Shown: piece after piece, positions 22,024 to 23,704 of the stretch
Numbering within the stretch: position 1 is the first letter of the stretch
How the letters are laid out: each line of letters opens with the position of its first letter
Assembly: GCA_040882265.1 (NCBI GenBank)
Contig: JBBEBO010000106.1
Span: 1 to 23,704, forward strand
Length of the DNA stretch: 23,704 nt
Direction of reading: 5' to 3'
Origin: Brumimicrobium sp040882265
GTDB taxonomy: Bacteria; Bacteroidota; Bacteroidia; Flavobacteriales_D; Crocinitomicaceae
Notes under the pieces: generated by a model
Told to the model about the DNA's origin: nothing
Databases searched by the model: none
Seen by the model: only the letters and a program-made list of their open reading frames with translations
Translations under genes and position numbers: made by a program

Positions 22024-23565
22024 ATGGACAAAAAGGAAGACAAACTCAAAGAAGTTATATCACACGCAAAGGAATACGGTTATGTATTCCCATCTTCAGA
22101 AATATATGATGGACTAACTGCAACTTATGATTATGGTCAGTTGGGAGCTGAATTGAAAAACAACATCAAAGATTATTGGTGGACTGCCATGGTGCAGATG
22201 AATGAAGAGATTGTCGGTTTAGATGCTGCAATTTTTATGCATCCAAAAACGTGGCAAGCTTCTGGACATACTGAGGCTTTCAATGATCCAATGATCGACA
22301 ACAAAGATTCTAAAAAGCGTTATCGTGCGGATGTTCTCGTTGAAGAGTACATTGAAAAATACCGCGATAAAATTAAAAAGGAGGTAGCCAAAGGTTATAG
22401 AAAATTTGGTGTTGAATTTGACGAAGCTAAATTTTTATCTACCAACCCAAATGTTAAACGCAACCAGGATAAAATTGATGAACTAGAAGGTCAATTAACT
22501 GAAATTCTTCAAGGTGATAACCTTGAAGCTCTTAAAGGAATGATAGAAGAGTTAGGAATTGCCTGCCCTGTTTCTGGCACAAAGAATTGGACGGATGTGC
22601 GTCAGTTTAATTTGATGTTTTCTACTGAACTAGGTTCTGTTGCTGGTGATGCTGCAAAAATTTACCTCCGTCCTGAAACGGCACAGGGTATTTTTGTCAA
22701 TTTCGGGAATGTTCAAAAAACAAGTAGATTAAAGATCCCTTTTGGAATTGCTCAAATTGGTAAAGCCTTTAGAAATGAAATCGTAGCGAGACAGTTTATC
22801 TTCCGTATGCGTGAATTTGAACAAATGGAAATGCAATATTTTGTGCGTCCAGGTGAAGAGTTAAAATGGTACGAATACTGGAAAGAGAAAAGAAATAAAT
22901 GGCACAAAGCACTTGGGTTAGGTAAAGAATTCTATCGCGATCACAATCACATAAAATTAGCGCATTACGCAAATGCAGCTTCTGATATTGAATTTGATTT
23001 CCCGATGGGCTTTAAAGAATTGGAAGGAATTCATTCAAGAACTGATTTTGATCTTAAAAAACACGAAGAATTTTCAGGTAAGAAATTACAATTCTTTGAT
23101 CCAGAATTAAATAAGAACTATGTTCCGTATGTAATTGAAACGTCAGTTGGTTTGGATCGTATGTTTCTAGCGGTATTTAGTGCTGCACTTAAAAATGAAA
23201 CATTAGAAGACGGTTCTGAACGCGTTGTTTTGTCTATTCCTCCTGCATTGGCTCCTTATAAAGTTGCTGTGATGCCGTTAACCAAAAAAGACGGTCTCCC
23301 AGACAAAGCAAGAGAGGTTATTGATGAATTAAAATTTGATTTCAATTGCCAATACGATGAAAAAGACTCTATTGGAAAGCGCTACCGTCGTCAAGATGCA
23401 ATTGGAACTCCTTATCATGTAACTGTAGATCACCAAACCTTAGAAGATAATACTGTTACAATCCGAGATCGAGATACCATGGAGCAAGAGCGTGTTGCAA
23501 TCGCTGATTTGCACGGTATTATTGATGAGAAGGTGAGTATGAAGAAGCTTTTGAAGATGGGATAA
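22024..23565 (+). CDS. glyS: glycyl-tRNA synthetase (homodimeric, class II)
   Basis: 513 residues from ATG 22024. It attaches glycine to tRNA-Gly in the cytoplasm. It is the single-chain alpha2 type found in Bacteroidota, archaea and eukaryotes, not the alpha/beta heterotetramer. It shows YGYVFPSSEIYDGL at the N-terminus, the glycine-pocket region RPETAQGIFVNF (about 216-227), class II motif 2 around FRNEI (249-253) with REFEQMEMQYF, motif 3 VGLDRMFLAVF (375-385), and a C-terminal anticodon-binding domain (PPALAPYKVAVMPL to the end). The ATG at 21973 would add a Lys/Arg-rich extension that overlaps the promoter, so the downstream start is chosen. It is complete. Confidence 0.97.
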   Translation: MDKKEDKLKEVISHAKEYGYVFPSSEIYDGLTATYDYGQLGAELKNNIKDYWWTAMVQMNEEIVGLDAAIFMHPKTWQASGHTEAFNDPMIDNKDSKKRYRADVLVEEYIEKYRDKIKKEVAKGYRKFGVEFDEAKFLSTNPNVKRNQDKIDELEGQLTEILQGDNLEALKGMIEELGIACPVSGTKNWTDVRQFNLMFSTELGSVAGDAAKIYLRPETAQGIFVNFGNVQKTSRLKIPFGIAQIGKAFRNEIVARQFIFRMREFEQMEMQYFVRPGEELKWYEYWKEKRNKWHKALGLGKEFYRDHNHIKLAHYANAASDIEFDFPMGFKELEGIHSRTDFDLKKHEEFSGKKLQFFDPELNKNYVPYVIETSVGLDRMFLAVFSAALKNETLEDGSERVVLSIPPALAPYKVAVMPLTKKDGLPDKAREVIDELKFDFNCQYDEKDSIGKRYRRQDAIGTPYHVTVDHQTLEDNTVTIRDRDTMEQERVAIADLHGIIDEKVSMKKLLKMG

Positions 23566-23611
23566 GCCCGTGCTGTTGTTTTAAAAATTCTTTGTAAATC
23601 AATTATCTAAA

Positions 23612-23663
23612 CACTAGTGTCCAGAAAAAATAAAACAGACCTCTCGCAATGCTCGAGGTGACG
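23612..23663 (-). repeat. dispersed repeat unit, right copy
   Basis: Inverted relative of the unit at 237-288 (38 of 52 positions identical, no gaps). It contains the conserved blocks CACTA...TCC and ACCTCTCGC. It follows glyS by about 46 bases of non-coding sequence in which I see nothing else. Confidence 0.7.
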
Positions 23664-23688
23664 CCGGGTTGTGGTTGTTTTCGAGTTA

Positions 23689-23704
23689 GGGGGGGGGGGG
23701 GGGG
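23689..23704. other. terminal run of 16 G
   Basis: A homopolymer of 16 G closes the window, in a genome whose other long homopolymers are A or T. It directly follows the repeat-bearing scaffold end. Two-colour sequencing chemistry produces such poly-G tails, so an assembly artefact is likelier than real sequence. Confidence 0.7.

Noticed and set aside
1..23704. tRNA or rRNA genes, integrase, transposase or phage genes
   Set aside because: None of the intergenic segments shows a cloverleaf or conserved rRNA sequence, and no translated frame carries transposase, integrase or phage structural motifs.

Overview
The window is a low-GC stretch of bacterial chromosome from a member of the Bacteroidota, most likely a flavobacterium-like marine or freshwater lineage. 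Four things support this. Several genes are preceded by the Bacteroidota -7 promoter box TAnnTTTG. Two large secreted proteins end in type IX secretion (T9SS) type A sorting domains. There are many Bacteroidota-style lipoproteins. The housekeeping genes (one-chain glycyl-tRNA synthetase, YraN, RluB-like, RlmH preceded by a DUF4783-like protein) resemble those of that phylum. It looks like a complete short-read scaffold: both ends carry diverged copies of one interspersed repeat in opposite orientation, the right end is a run of 16 G, and there is a 100-N gap at 18007-18106.

Layout. 1-355: gene-free, with REP-like repeats including a perfect 42-bp palindrome nested inside a larger inverted repeat. 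356-1132 (+): secreted S1/P1-type nuclease. 1129-6289 (-): a compact four-gene unit, TetR regulator, ABC exporter, HlyD-type adaptor and TolC-type outer-membrane channel, behind a promoter carrying two matching palindromes that are probably the regulator's operators. The exporter's ATPase keeps Walker A but has lost the signature motif, the Walker B aspartate, the catalytic glutamate and the H-loop histidine. This is the most unusual thing in the window. 6440-7571 (-): a small lipoprotein overlapping a DEDDy 3'-5' exonuclease. 7674-10655 (+): yraN, an RluB/RsuA-type pseudouridine synthase, a lipoprotein, a DUF4783-like protein and rlmH. 10713-12866 (-): a small lipoprotein, then rpmA and rplU with their own promoter and terminator, and an EamA-family transporter. 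12961-14054 (+): a lipoprotein with a heavy-metal-associated domain, then a decayed aldehyde dehydrogenase pseudogene. 14061-19464 (-): two T9SS-secreted surface proteins, one with a PA domain and three Ig-like repeats, the other with an N-terminal laminin-G-like region and at least eight 74-residue HYR-like repeats interrupted by the assembly gap. 19638-21152 (+): an exported protein I do not recognise. 21178-21909 (-): an outer-membrane beta-barrel protein. 22024-23565 (+): glycyl-tRNA synthetase.

Functionally the window mixes translation and RNA-modification genes (rplU, rpmA, rluB-like, rlmH, glyS) with envelope and secretion functions (tripartite exporter, T9SS cargo, lipoproteins, beta-barrel protein). 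I found no CRISPR array, tRNA, rRNA, intact transposase or phage gene. Several starts were moved inward from the longest possible frame because the upstream codon is TTG or GTG or because a promoter lies inside the extension.
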